Assembly (NCBI GenBank): GCA_964490635.1 | Contig: CAZBCK010000001.1 | Span: forward strand, 1-42,354 | Direction of reading: 5' to 3' | DNA length: 42,354 bases | From: JAYEHC01 sp964490635 | GTDB taxonomy: Bacteria > Patescibacteriota > Minisyncoccia > JAHIHE01 > JAGLIN01 | Shown: positions 33,521 to 41,642 of the stretch, piece after piece | Layout of the letters: each line of letters opens with the position of its first letter | Numbering within the stretch: position 1 is the stretch's first letter | Notes under the pieces: model-generated | What the model saw: the letters and a program-made list of their open reading frames with translations, nothing else | Databases searched by the model: none | Told to the model about the DNA's origin: nothing | Program-made: the position numbers and the translations under genes

Positions 33521-34096
33521 ATGAATCTAATCCCAACAGTAATTGAAAAATCAAATTATGGCGAGAGGGCTTATGATATTTATTCACGTCTTTTGAAAGA
33601 GAGGATTGTCTTTTTGAGTGGTCCTGTCGATAATGATTTGGCGAATACGATTATTGCCCAGCTTTTATTTTTGGAAAAACAGGACGAAAAAGCTGATGTA
33701 ATGCTTTATGTAAATTCTCCGGGCGGAGTGGTTACTTCCGCGCTGGCAATTTATGATACGATGAATTATGTGAAGTGTGATATCTCAACTGTCTGTATAG
33801 GAATGGCCGCTTCTGCCGCTTCGCTTTTATTATCAAGCGGCGCGAAAGGCAAAAGGCTAATTTTACCAAACGCGGAGGTTTTGATTCATCAGGTGATGGG
33901 TGGAGCGGAAGGACAAGCGAGTGATATTGATATTTCGGCAAAGCATATTTTGAAAGTGAAAGATCGTCTCAATAAAATTCTTGCTAAAAACACCAGCCAG
34001 CCGTTAGTAAAAATTGAAAAAGATTCCGACCGTGATTATTATATGAGCGCGGAGGAGGCAAAGAAGTATGGGATTGTGGATAAGATTGTGAAGTAG
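33521..34096 (+). CDS. clpP: ATP-dependent Clp protease proteolytic subunit
   Basis: A 191-residue serine protease that forms tetradecamers and degrades substrates fed by ClpX/ClpA-type unfoldases. The catalytic triad is S98 (GMAASAAS), H123 (LIHQVMGG) and D172 (DSDRDYYM), at the same spacing as E. coli ClpP. NSPGG (65-69) is present. No unfoldase is in the window. A terminator follows (34130-34158). Confidence 0.97.
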   Translation: MNLIPTVIEKSNYGERAYDIYSRLLKERIVFLSGPVDNDLANTIIAQLLFLEKQDEKADVMLYVNSPGGVVTSALAIYDTMNYVKCDISTVCIGMAASAASLLLSSGAKGKRLILPNAEVLIHQVMGGAEGQASDIDISAKHILKVKDRLNKILAKNTSQPLVKIEKDSDRDYYMSAEEAKKYGIVDKIVK

Positions 34097-34129
34097 GAGT
34101 ATTTAATAATACATCTTTTATTTTTTATA

Positions 34130-34158
34130 GATCGTTAATTTCAGCGGTCCGTTTTTTT
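34130..34158 (+). terminator. Terminator after clpP
   Basis: GATCGTT pairs with AGCGGTC (with G-T pairs) around AATTTC, then CG and T7. Confidence 0.6.
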
Positions 34159-34219
34159 ATTTTCTATTTGCCGTTATTTGCAAAGTTTGGTAAGATTTAG
34201 ATACTGATTAAATATTTTG

Positions 34220-34316
34220 TTTTGGAGCCCTGACGAAAGTCAGGCAGTGAAGCAGAGAATATTTTTTATTTTCTATTCTATGATATTTCTTTCTCACTTT
34301 CGTGAGGGCTCCAAAA
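34220..34316. repeat. 97-bp double-hairpin element upstream of recG
   Basis: Terminal TTTTGGAGCCCT and AGGGCTCCAAAA are perfect 12-bp inverted repeats. The left half contains CCTGACGAAAGTCAGG and the right half CTCACTTTCGTGAG. The layout (two hairpins joined by an AT-rich spacer) is like the REP family but the sequence differs. A long recG reading frame starting at 34302 would run through it, so I start recG at 34335. Confidence 0.75.
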
Positions 34317-34334
34317 ATACGACAATTTAACAAT

Positions 34335-36515
34335 ATGACTACATCTCTCAAAACTTCAATTGAAAAACTTTTTAATATCGGTCCTGCTTATTTGAGTAAA
34401 CTGCGCAAAGTCGGAATAAAAACAGTGGGGGATATGCTTTTTTATTTTCCATTTCGGTATGATGATTTTTCTGAAATGAAGAAAATAAGCGAAGTTGAAC
34501 TTGGTGAAAAAGTCAGTATAATCGGAAAAATAGTTGATATTCAGAATATTAGGACATGGAAAAGGAAAATGAATATCACGGAAGCGTTGATAGAAGATGA
34601 CTCGGGCGCGATCAAAGCAATTTGGTTCAATCAGCCATTTTTAATCCGCAATTTGAAAGTTGGTGCTAACGTGAGTTTGAGCGGGAAGATCGCTTATGCG
34701 CAGGAAGGTCTGCAACTTTCCAATCCCGCCTATGAGCTTCTGGGAAAAGGACAAGTTCTGCACACAGCACGATTAGTGCCTGTTTATCATGAAACGGAAG
34801 GACTTTCTTCAAAATGGCTACGAGCGCATATTAAGCCGATTTTGAAATTGGCAAACGAAGTGGAAGAGTATTTACCTTATGAAATTATAGAAAACCAAAG
34901 ACTTTTCGGACTTACGGAAGCAATTAGACAGATTCATTTTCCGGCGAATGAAGACAAAGCGGAAATTGCCAAAAGACGGCTGGCATTTGACGAGTTGTTT
35001 TTAATCCAGCTTTATATGCTTCTCCAGAGAGAAAAGTGGAAAAAAAACAATGCTGTAATAATAAAATTTGACAAAAAACTTGAAAAAGAAATTAAAGATT
35101 TTATTGATAGTTTACCATTTAAACTTACGAACGCGCAAAAGATCTCTTCATGGAAAATTATAAAGAATTTTGAGAAGGGGATGCCGATGAATAGATTATT
35201 GGAAGGGGATGTTGGATCAGGAAAAACGCTTGTCGCTTTGATCGCGGCGCTTGTTGTCATAAGATCCGGTTACCAAGTCGCTTTAATGGCGCCGACAGAA
35301 ATTTTGGCAAGGCAGCATTTTGAAGAGGCAATAAAGAGGTTTGGTGAAAAACACACCTCTAACCCCTCTCAAGAGGGGAATAAAAATAATCCTCCCTTAA
35401 GAGAGGTAATTCGCGAAGCGGATAGGGTGTGTAAAATTGCTCTTTTAACAGGCAGCGAGAATAAAATTTATGAAAATAAAAAAACAGAAAAAATAAGCAA
35501 AAAGAAATTATTGGAAAAAATAGAAAATGGGGAAATCAATTTTATAATCGGCACTCATTCTCTGATACAAGAAAAAGTTGTGTTTAAAAATTTGGTATTC
35601 TCAATAGTTGATGAACAGCACCGGTTTGGTATTGACCAGCGGGCAAAAATACAGAATGAAGTTTTAGGTATAAAAGACGGACTGAAAACAGTTCCACACC
35701 TTCTTTCTATGACAGCGACTCCAATCCCGCGAACTTTGGCATTGGCGGTTTATGGTGATCTGGATCTGTCACTTTTGGACGAAATGCCGAAAGGTCGTCA
35801 AAAAATCATTACAAAACTGGTAGCGCCGGCAAATCGTGAGTTGTCCTATAAGTTTATTTATGACCAGATAAAAAAAGGTCGGCAGGTTTTCGTGATTTGT
35901 CCTTTGATTGAAGAATCAGATGTTTTGGAAGTAAAGTCCGCGACACAGGAATATGAAAAACTTAAGAATGAAATATATTCTGATTTGAAAATAGGACTCT
36001 TGCACGGAAAGATGAAACCGAAAGAAAAGGAAGAAGTGATGCGGGAATTTTCCGATGGCAAAATTAATATTCTGGTTTCAACTTCTGTTATAGAGGTGGG
36101 GATTAACATTCCCAATGCGGCAGTGATGGTTATTGAAGGCGCGGATCGGTTTGGACTGGCTCAGCTCCATCAGTTCAGAGGACGAGTCGGTCGCGGTAAA
36201 TATCAATCGTTTTGTTTTTTGTTTACGGATTCAAGCTCTGCGACAACCGCCAAACGCTTGAAGGCATTGATCACAAGTTCTAACGGATTTGAATTGGCGG
36301 AGCAGGATCTGAAAATAAGAGGACCGGGAGAATTGGTTGGTATCCGCCAGTCCGGACTTCCTGATCTTGCAATGGCGTCACTCACTGATTTTGAATTAAT
36401 AAAAAATGCCCGCGCGGAGGCGGAAGCGTTGATTGAAGAAGATGCTAAATTGCTGAAATATCCAAAGTTGGCGGAGAAATTGAAAAGATTTACGAAGAAG
36501 GTGCATTTTGAATAG
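34335..36515 (+). CDS. recG: ATP-dependent DNA helicase RecG
   Basis: A 726-residue motor that reverses stalled forks and branch-migrates junctions. The N-terminal wedge/OB domain (1-170) is followed by motor domains with GDVGSGKT (291-298), DEQH (426-429), MTATPIPRTLA, STSVIEVGINIPNA and QFRGRVGRG, then the TRG-like end. Residues 339-366 (from KHTSNPSQEG to EADRVCK) are an extra loop encoded by an 82-bp palindromic element in frame. Without it, FGEKH would run straight into KIALLTGS as in other RecG proteins. All motifs are kept. Confidence 0.96.
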   Translation: MTTSLKTSIEKLFNIGPAYLSKLRKVGIKTVGDMLFYFPFRYDDFSEMKKISEVELGEKVSIIGKIVDIQNIRTWKRKMNITEALIEDDSGAIKAIWFNQPFLIRNLKVGANVSLSGKIAYAQEGLQLSNPAYELLGKGQVLHTARLVPVYHETEGLSSKWLRAHIKPILKLANEVEEYLPYEIIENQRLFGLTEAIRQIHFPANEDKAEIAKRRLAFDELFLIQLYMLLQREKWKKNNAVIIKFDKKLEKEIKDFIDSLPFKLTNAQKISSWKIIKNFEKGMPMNRLLEGDVGSGKTLVALIAALVVIRSGYQVALMAPTEILARQHFEEAIKRFGEKHTSNPSQEGNKNNPPLREVIREADRVCKIALLTGSENKIYENKKTEKISKKKLLEKIENGEINFIIGTHSLIQEKVVFKNLVFSIVDEQHRFGIDQRAKIQNEVLGIKDGLKTVPHLLSMTATPIPRTLALAVYGDLDLSLLDEMPKGRQKIITKLVAPANRELSYKFIYDQIKKGRQVFVICPLIEESDVLEVKSATQEYEKLKNEIYSDLKIGLLHGKMKPKEKEEVMREFSDGKINILVSTSVIEVGINIPNAAVMVIEGADRFGLAQLHQFRGRVGRGKYQSFCFLFTDSSSATTAKRLKALITSSNGFELAEQDLKIRGPGELVGIRQSGLPDLAMASLTDFELIKNARAEAEALIEEDAKLLKYPKLAEKLKRFTKKVHFE
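35351..35432 (+). repeat. In-frame palindromic element inside recG
   Basis: ACACACCTCTAACCCCTCTC then AAGAGGGGAAT forms the left hairpin; AATCCTCCCTTAAGAGAGGT, a short stretch, then GGATAGGGTGTGT forms the right. ACACACC and GGTGTGT mark the ends, and AAA flanks both sides (possible target duplication). 82 bp, no stop codon in the recG frame. A single hairpin of the same family lies inside metG. Confidence 0.8.
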
Positions 36516-36564
36516 AGATAAGTTGCGTTATAATAAAAACAAGTAATAAATATACCACTCGTTA

Positions 36565-36607
36565 AAGATTTTTAGCGGTTGCGGAAATTGTACTGCAATC
36601 TTTTTTC
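36565..36607 (+). terminator. Possible terminator after recG
   Basis: AAAGATT can pair with AATCTTT around an imperfect inner stem (TTGC with GCAA), followed by a T-run. The stem is weak in the middle. Confidence 0.3.
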
Positions 36608-36635
36608 TATATATGTTTGCAATGTAAATATTGCT

Positions 36636-37097
36636 TCACATACATTCCTGTTTTTCATAACATAATTTGCGTTCCGAATCATCTAGCCACGCCTTTATGA
36701 CTTTATTAGGATTTTTTGCAAAATCAAAAATGGTAAATTCTTCAATTTCTTTTCCGCGCAAATCGCTGCAAACACCAAGATGTCCATCCGGAAATATTCT
36801 TAGGATCGGACAACCCTCAAATCCACTGCAAGTACAACTGTTACGACCGCTGCGACAGGCGTGTTCTTCTATCAATTCCAGATATTCCACAGGAACCCCG
36901 ATTTTATAATCAGAGTCTTTCAACTCAATCAATTTTTTAACTAACTGAGTTAAACGAGACTGGTGTTCAGGACGAAGAACATATTGGCTGACTGTTTCTG
37001 TTGGCGGTCTGTAAATAAAAAAGGTTTTCACCGTTTTCATCAATCTACCTGTTGCATCTTCCAAAATAGGGTGTCTATCTAGTTCTTTAATTACCAT
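36636..37097 (-). CDS. Orphan SPASM-like Cys-rich protein
   Basis: A GAGGAGG site lies just before the ATG at 37097, so I prefer it to the upstream start at 37121. The 153-residue protein has a helical N-terminal half and a C-terminal Cys block: CRSGRNSCTCSGFEGCPILR, IFPDGHLGVCSD, then LCYEKQECM at the end. The order C-x(n)-C-P-x-x-x-I-x-P-D-G-x-x-x-x-C...C-x(4-5)-C is that of the auxiliary Fe-S (SPASM/twitch) domain of radical SAM enzymes, but there is no radical SAM core. It may be a remnant, or a separate Fe-S or zinc protein. Confidence 0.55.
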   Translation of the reverse strand: MVIKELDRHPILEDATGRLMKTVKTFFIYRPPTETVSQYVLRPEHQSRLTQLVKKLIELKDSDYKIGVPVEYLELIEEHACRSGRNSCTCSGFEGCPILRIFPDGHLGVCSDLRGKEIEEFTIFDFAKNPNKVIKAWLDDSERKLCYEKQECM

Positions 37098-37206
37098 TTT
37101 TATTCCTCCTCTAGTTTTCAAAGATCAAACTCCTTATCTTGAAGAATTATAATTCAAAATGAATAAAAAATCAAATTGCGTGGTGTCATTTTAAATGATT
37201 TGATGC

Positions 37207-37244
37207 GGGGGGGGGTTGAATTATGTTTGATTTTATGCTATAAT
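37207..37244 (+). promoter_or_regulatory. Promoter with adjacent G9 tract (L,D-transpeptidase gene)
   Basis: TTGAAT (37216-37221), a 17-nt spacer and a consensus TATAAT (37239-37244). A run of nine G (37207-37215) touches the -35 box. Such a long G-run is striking in DNA of this base composition. Changes in its length would shift any upstream element relative to the promoter. Confidence 0.7.
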
Positions 37245-37254
37245 TTAATTGTGT

Positions 37255-37281
37255 AAAGGGTGAAAAGTATCCTTTTTTTTA
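37255..37281 (+). terminator. Possible attenuator in the L,D-transpeptidase leader
   Basis: AAAGG pairs with CCTTT across a short loop and is followed by a T8 run, all between the promoter and the ATG at 37294. The stem is only five base pairs plus weak inner pairs, so it may be an inefficient terminator or chance. Confidence 0.35.
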
Positions 37282-37293
37282 TTTATGTAATAT

Positions 37294-38190
37294 ATGTTTT
37301 TATCTAAAGTTTTAAAAATTTCTGTTTATTTGTTTGCGATAGCACTGTCTTTTTTGGTGGTAGGTGTTAGCGTAGTCGCCGGAGTTATGAATTACTCTGG
37401 TATTTATTCCCTTGACGCGAAATTGCAAAACGCGAATGAAATAAATATTGATGATAATATAGAAATAACTTTTAATCAGCCGATTGTTTTCTTGAATTCT
37501 AAAAACATAATTATTACTCCTCGCGCTGATCTTAATTTTGATCTAACAAATGATGGCAGGTCTCTGATTATAAAACACAGTGAACCGTTTTTTTCGGAAA
37601 AAAAATATGCGCTTATGCTGAGAAATATAAGAGGAGCAAGCGGGATGCTTCTTAAAAACAAGAAATTTATTTTTTACACTCATTCCAGTCCGGACAGTGG
37701 TTTTAAAATTACAGACGATAATAAAAAATATCCGTTCACTCAACTTGGATTATCTAAAGATAAATATATGCCTCCCGAATCGTCAATTCCAAAAGACGGA
37801 ATAGAAATAGAGCCAAAAATAAAAGAGGGAAAATATATAGATGTCAGTATTTCCAATCAAGTAATGACTCTCTTTGAGGATGGGATTGAAGACAATAGTT
37901 TTCTGGTTTCAACTGGAACACGCAGGATGCCAACTCCGCTTGGAACATTCAGCGTGAGAAGCAAAAGAATAAATGTTTGGTCTTCCTACGGGCTGTGGAT
38001 GCCATACAGTATGAATTTTTACGGCGGTTATTTTATACACGAACTTCCTTATTGGCCGAACGGATATCGAGAAGGAGCCAATCATCTTGGAATACGAGTT
38101 TCGCACGGATGCATCCGGCTTGGTATCGGTCCGGCGGAATATGTCTATAATTGGTCAAAGGTTGGTACGCCGATCTATATCCATTGGTGA
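37294..38190 (+). CDS. L,D-transpeptidase (YkuD family)
   Basis: A 298-residue cell-wall enzyme that makes 3-3 crosslinks in peptidoglycan or attaches proteins to it. An N-terminal anchor or signal helix (about 8-35) is followed by an Ig-like Big_5-type domain (about 40-130, INIDDNIEITFNQPIVFLNS). The YkuD domain (165-298) has YFIHELPYWPNG and the catalytic SHGCIRLG (H271, G272, C273). It acts outside the membrane. The promoter with G9 tract is directly upstream and a terminator follows. Confidence 0.94.
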   Translation: MFLSKVLKISVYLFAIALSFLVVGVSVVAGVMNYSGIYSLDAKLQNANEINIDDNIEITFNQPIVFLNSKNIIITPRADLNFDLTNDGRSLIIKHSEPFFSEKKYALMLRNIRGASGMLLKNKKFIFYTHSSPDSGFKITDDNKKYPFTQLGLSKDKYMPPESSIPKDGIEIEPKIKEGKYIDVSISNQVMTLFEDGIEDNSFLVSTGTRRMPTPLGTFSVRSKRINVWSSYGLWMPYSMNFYGGYFIHELPYWPNGYREGANHLGIRVSHGCIRLGIGPAEYVYNWSKVGTPIYIHW

Positions 38191-38216
38191 GATTAATGAA
38201 AATTCTATTATAATTC

Positions 38217-38246
38217 AAAAACAGTTTCCGAAAAACTGTTTTTTTA
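38217..38246 (+). terminator. Terminator after the L,D-transpeptidase gene
   Basis: AAAACAGTTT pairs with AAACTGTTTT around CCGAA, with T7 on the plus strand. The minus strand also ends in T-rich sequence, so it may serve the convergent ATPase gene as well. Confidence 0.75.
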
Positions 38247-38269
38247 TAGCTTATTCTTTTACTAAATCA

Positions 38270-39424
38270 TTATAATCTTTCTCCTACAACACGAATTGCT
38301 TCCTCAATAGTTGTAACTCCGTCAAAAACTTTTTGAATAGCAGCTTCCTGCAATGTTTTCACTTCTTTTTTTTGCAAAGCATCACGCAATCCAGATGGGG
38401 ATTCTTGACTGATGATATAATCTTTGATGTCTTTGTCAAAATAGGAAATTTCAAAGATTCCCACTTGCCCGGAATAGCCACTGCCGTGGCAATAGTCACA
38501 TCCTCTTCCTTTTTGAAAATCACACTCCTTGTTTTTATCTCCCAAAAATTTCTTTTCATAATCAGTTAATTGATAAGGAGTTTTGCAACGATCGCAAATT
38601 TTTCTCATCAGTCTTGAAGAAACTATTCCTGTCAGTGCTTGCGCTACCACTGAACGTGGTATTCTCATTTCAATGAAACGCGTAACGAGAGCCGGCACAT
38701 CCAGAGTATGAAATGTTGAAAATACCAAAATCCCCGTAAGTGATGCCTGAACTGCCATTTGAGCTGTTTCGGAATCACGAATCTCTCCAACCATGATTAC
38801 GTCAGGATCTTGACGGAGAATAGCTCTCAAGCCCTTTGAAAATCCAAGACCTATTTTTTCGTTAATTTGCGATTGGCGGATATTCGGCAACTGAAACTCA
38901 ATCGGATCTTCAAGTGTTATGATATTATTTCCTTTATTATTAATCTTGCTAAGAATTGAATATAACAGTGTCGTCTTTCCGGAACCGCACGGACCTGTAA
39001 TAAGAACCATGCCATAAGGATTATTTATCAATTTGTTCATCGTTTCCAGCTGGTCTTTATAAAATCCCAATGTTTCAAGTTCAATTAGAATATCTTCTCT
39101 GTCAAGAATACGAAGAACTATGGTTTCTCCGTATGATGTTTGGAATGTGGAAACTCTTATATTATAGACTTTATTGTTGTGAACAAATTCAAAATGTCCA
39201 TCTTGAGGAAGTTGGTGTTCTGTAATATTTATTTCCGATAACACTTTTATTCTTGAAGCTATCATATTCTGAGAATCTTTCGGCAAACTCTCAGCTTTAT
39301 ACAGAACCCCGTCTATCCTGAAGCGAACACCAATATTATTACGTTCCGGTTCAAAATGCACATCGCTTGCTTTGTTGTCTATGGCATTGTGCAGGATAAT
39401 GTCTATTGCTTCTTTTATTTCCAT
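38270..39424 (-). CDS. Type IV pilus/type II secretion ATPase (PilB/GspE-like)
   Basis: A 384-residue hexameric ATPase. ASDVHFEPERNNIGVRFRID (19-38) starts the PAS-like N2 domain. Walker A is GPCGSGKTT (144-152), the Asp box LEDPIEF (171-177), Walker B DPDVIMVGEIRD (206-217), and the His box FSTFHT (235-240). A tetracysteine zinc site is present (C277, C280, C309, C312), which is typical of PilB/GspE and not PilT. The long N1 domain of PilB is absent, so the protein is shorter than the usual 560 residues. It probably drives pilus assembly for DNA uptake or attachment. Confidence 0.92.
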   Translation of the reverse strand: MEIKEAIDIILHNAIDNKASDVHFEPERNNIGVRFRIDGVLYKAESLPKDSQNMIASRIKVLSEINITEHQLPQDGHFEFVHNNKVYNIRVSTFQTSYGETIVLRILDREDILIELETLGFYKDQLETMNKLINNPYGMVLITGPCGSGKTTLLYSILSKINNKGNNIITLEDPIEFQLPNIRQSQINEKIGLGFSKGLRAILRQDPDVIMVGEIRDSETAQMAVQASLTGILVFSTFHTLDVPALVTRFIEMRIPRSVVAQALTGIVSSRLMRKICDRCKTPYQLTDYEKKFLGDKNKECDFQKGRGCDYCHGSGYSGQVGIFEISYFDKDIKDYIISQESPSGLRDALQKKEVKTLQEAAIQKVFDGVTTIEEAIRVVGERL

Positions 39425-39682
39425 AATTTTATTTTAATTTATGATTTCTAATATGAATATTTCTATTTATATTATATACCAGAATTTAGATTTATCATAA
39501 TTAATATGGTTTTTTAGGATAGAATTTAAACAATGCTCTGGTTGATTTCAGGGTAATTTTGTGATAGGGTGGAGGTAGTTCAAGCGAAAAATAAAAATGA
39601 TTATATCCCAAATCCCAATCGCAAAAAATCAAGCATTCAAAAAGCGCACATCTTTGGCGCGGAGTATTTTAAACTCAAATAT

Positions 39683-40702
39683 ATGAAAGAAGCTTATTTG
39701 TATAAAAAACTAAACAGCAAAAAAGTTCAATGTCGCGCTTGCGCTCATTATTGCGTTTTGGCTCCGGGAAAAAGGGGGATTTGCGGAGTGAGGGAAAATA
39801 TTGGCGGGAAATTGTATGCCTTGAACTATGGAAAAGTAATTGCCGTTAGCGTTGACCCGATTGAGAAGAAACCGTTCTTCCATTTTTTACTGGGGAGCCA
39901 TTCTTTGTCAATTGCCACTGTCGGCTGCAATTTCTGCTGCAAAAATTGCCAGAACTGGGACATCTCCCAGGGACCAAAACCTGACAAACCGGTCCGGGGT
40001 GAGAATTTGTCGCCGGAAGAAGTTGTTCAAATGGCTTTGGAAAATAATTTGCCGAGCATTTCTTATACTTATGTGGAGCCAACGATCTTTTTGGAATACG
40101 CTTTGGATATAATGAAACTGGCAAAGAAAGCCGGATTGAAAAATAATTTTATTTCCAACGGTTTTATGTCAAAGGAATCGGCAAAATTAATCATTCCTTA
40201 TCTTGATGCTAACAGTATTGATATTAAAGGTTTTTCCGATGAATTTTATAGGGAGAATTGCGGAGGAAGATTGAAGCCGGTTTTGGAAACTGCTCAGCTG
40301 ATGAAAGAGTCGGGAGTTTGGGTTGAGATCACAACTTTGGCGATTCCAACCTTGAGCGATTCGGAAGAAATGTTTAAAAAGATCTCCGAATTTATCTATA
40401 AGGAATTAGGTTCGGAAACTCCTTGGCATATTTCCCGATTTTCCGGCGCCATTTCCTGGAAACTTCAAAATTTACCCGATACCCCGATTGAAACTTTACA
40501 AAAAGCTTGGCAGATTGGTGAAGAAGCCGGCTTAAAATATATTTACATCGGCAATGTTCCCGATCTTTCTTCGGAGGATACTTTTTGTCCCCAATGCGGA
40601 ACATTGGTGATCAAGCGGACAAATTATATTATCCGCCGCCACGACATAGCCGGCAAATGTCCAAAATGCGGCGAAGATCTAAATTTAATCTTAAACCCTT
40701 AA
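39683..40702 (+). CDS. amrS: AmmeMemoRadiSam system radical SAM enzyme
   Basis: A 339-residue protein from MKEAYLYKKLNSKKVQCRAC. The frame is open further upstream to a GTG at 39569, but the family starts here. An N-terminal Cys cluster (C17, C20, C24, C34), then the radical SAM motif CNFCCKNC (C82, C86, C89), and a C-terminal CPQCG/CPKCG zinc ribbon. It is related to pyruvate formate-lyase activating enzymes. It is first of three genes in the order radical SAM, MEMO, AMMECR1, a conserved system of unknown product. Confidence 0.93.
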   Translation: MKEAYLYKKLNSKKVQCRACAHYCVLAPGKRGICGVRENIGGKLYALNYGKVIAVSVDPIEKKPFFHFLLGSHSLSIATVGCNFCCKNCQNWDISQGPKPDKPVRGENLSPEEVVQMALENNLPSISYTYVEPTIFLEYALDIMKLAKKAGLKNNFISNGFMSKESAKLIIPYLDANSIDIKGFSDEFYRENCGGRLKPVLETAQLMKESGVWVEITTLAIPTLSDSEEMFKKISEFIYKELGSETPWHISRFSGAISWKLQNLPDTPIETLQKAWQIGEEAGLKYIYIGNVPDLSSEDTFCPQCGTLVIKRTNYIIRRHDIAGKCPKCGEDLNLILNP

Positions 40703-40712
40703 CTTAAAAATA

Positions 40713-41384
40713 ATGTCTATTGTTTTTGCTTCAATCTCTCCTCATCCGCCGATAATTTTGCCTTCTGTCGGGTCGTCTGAAGACCGGGCTCTGGTCAAAG
40801 ATACAATTTCGGCTTTGGAAAGATCGGAGAAAAGAATAAAAGAAAAAAGTCCGGAGAAAATTATAATTTCCGCCCCTCATCCGGATTGGGGGTTTGAAGT
40901 GCCGTTGCATTTTTTGAATGCGAGATTGCAATTCAAAATTCAAAATTATCAAAGCCCTACCGATATTGTCATTGAAGAGCCAGATGATTTTGTGGCCCAT
41001 TCTTTCTTAACCACTTTTGATTCTCCTGAGCAACATTTTGAGTGGGGTAGGGAGGATTATTTAAAAATTAAAAATTCAGAACTAAAGATCGCGCTTATTG
41101 CCAGCGGAGATCTATCGCATTGTTTGAAAAAAGAAGGACCTTATGGATTTCACCCCGACGGTCCGAAATTTGACCGGGCTCTGATTGAAGCTTTGGAAAA
41201 AAAAGATATTGAAACGATTTTGAGGCTGGACGATCTATATCCCAAAGCCAGTGAATGTGGCTTGCGTTCTTTTTGTTTTATGCTTGGAATTCTTGAGGAG
41301 GCGGGGATCAACTGGCAAATTGAAATTCTTTCCTACGAAGGACCTTTCGGTGTAGGATATTTGGTGGCGGATTTTAAGTTATGA
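40713..41384 (+). CDS. amrB: AmmeMemoRadiSam system protein B (MEMO/LigB-like)
   Basis: A 223-residue protein of the class III extradiol dioxygenase (LigB) fold to which MEMO belongs. ISPHPPIILP (H11), ISAPHPDWG (H56) and SGDLSHCL (S131 to H136) are the metal-ligand blocks. The C-terminal strand reads EILSYEGPFGVGYLVADF. It starts 10 nt after the radical SAM gene. It is shorter than many MEMO proteins (about 270-290). The reaction is not known. Confidence 0.88.
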   Translation: MSIVFASISPHPPIILPSVGSSEDRALVKDTISALERSEKRIKEKSPEKIIISAPHPDWGFEVPLHFLNARLQFKIQNYQSPTDIVIEEPDDFVAHSFLTTFDSPEQHFEWGREDYLKIKNSELKIALIASGDLSHCLKKEGPYGFHPDGPKFDRALIEALEKKDIETILRLDDLYPKASECGLRSFCFMLGILEEAGINWQIEILSYEGPFGVGYLVADFKL

Positions 41385-41425
41385 GAAAATCATTATTAAT
41401 AATCTTAAATTACGAAACTCAATAT

Positions 41426-41598
41426 TTCACTGTCATTGCGAGAAATGGAGTGGAGCGATAGCGGAACGGAATGCCGAAGCAATCTCGTAGCTACGCGCGA
41501 AGAGTTTAATTACAGGATTGTGGAGTTTATCCCGTACTTGATACGGGATCGCCTTCTCGTTTACTGTGTTCACTCGGGCTTCTCGCAATGACAGTGAA
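41426..41598. repeat. Palindromic element, TTGTCATTGCGAGAA family, copy 2, with nested hairpin
   Basis: TTCACTGTCATTGCGAGA (41426-41443) is perfectly matched by TCTCGCAATGACAGTGAA (41581-41598). The interior aligns with the 33331-33477 copy, except for an extra stretch at about 41519-41550 that is itself a palindrome (ATCCCGTACTTGATACGGGAT with one mismatch). This shows one palindromic element inserted into another. Confidence 0.85.
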
Positions 41599-41642
41599 GT
41601 TTGCGTGTTTTATAACTCTATATCAATAATATTATCAAAAAT

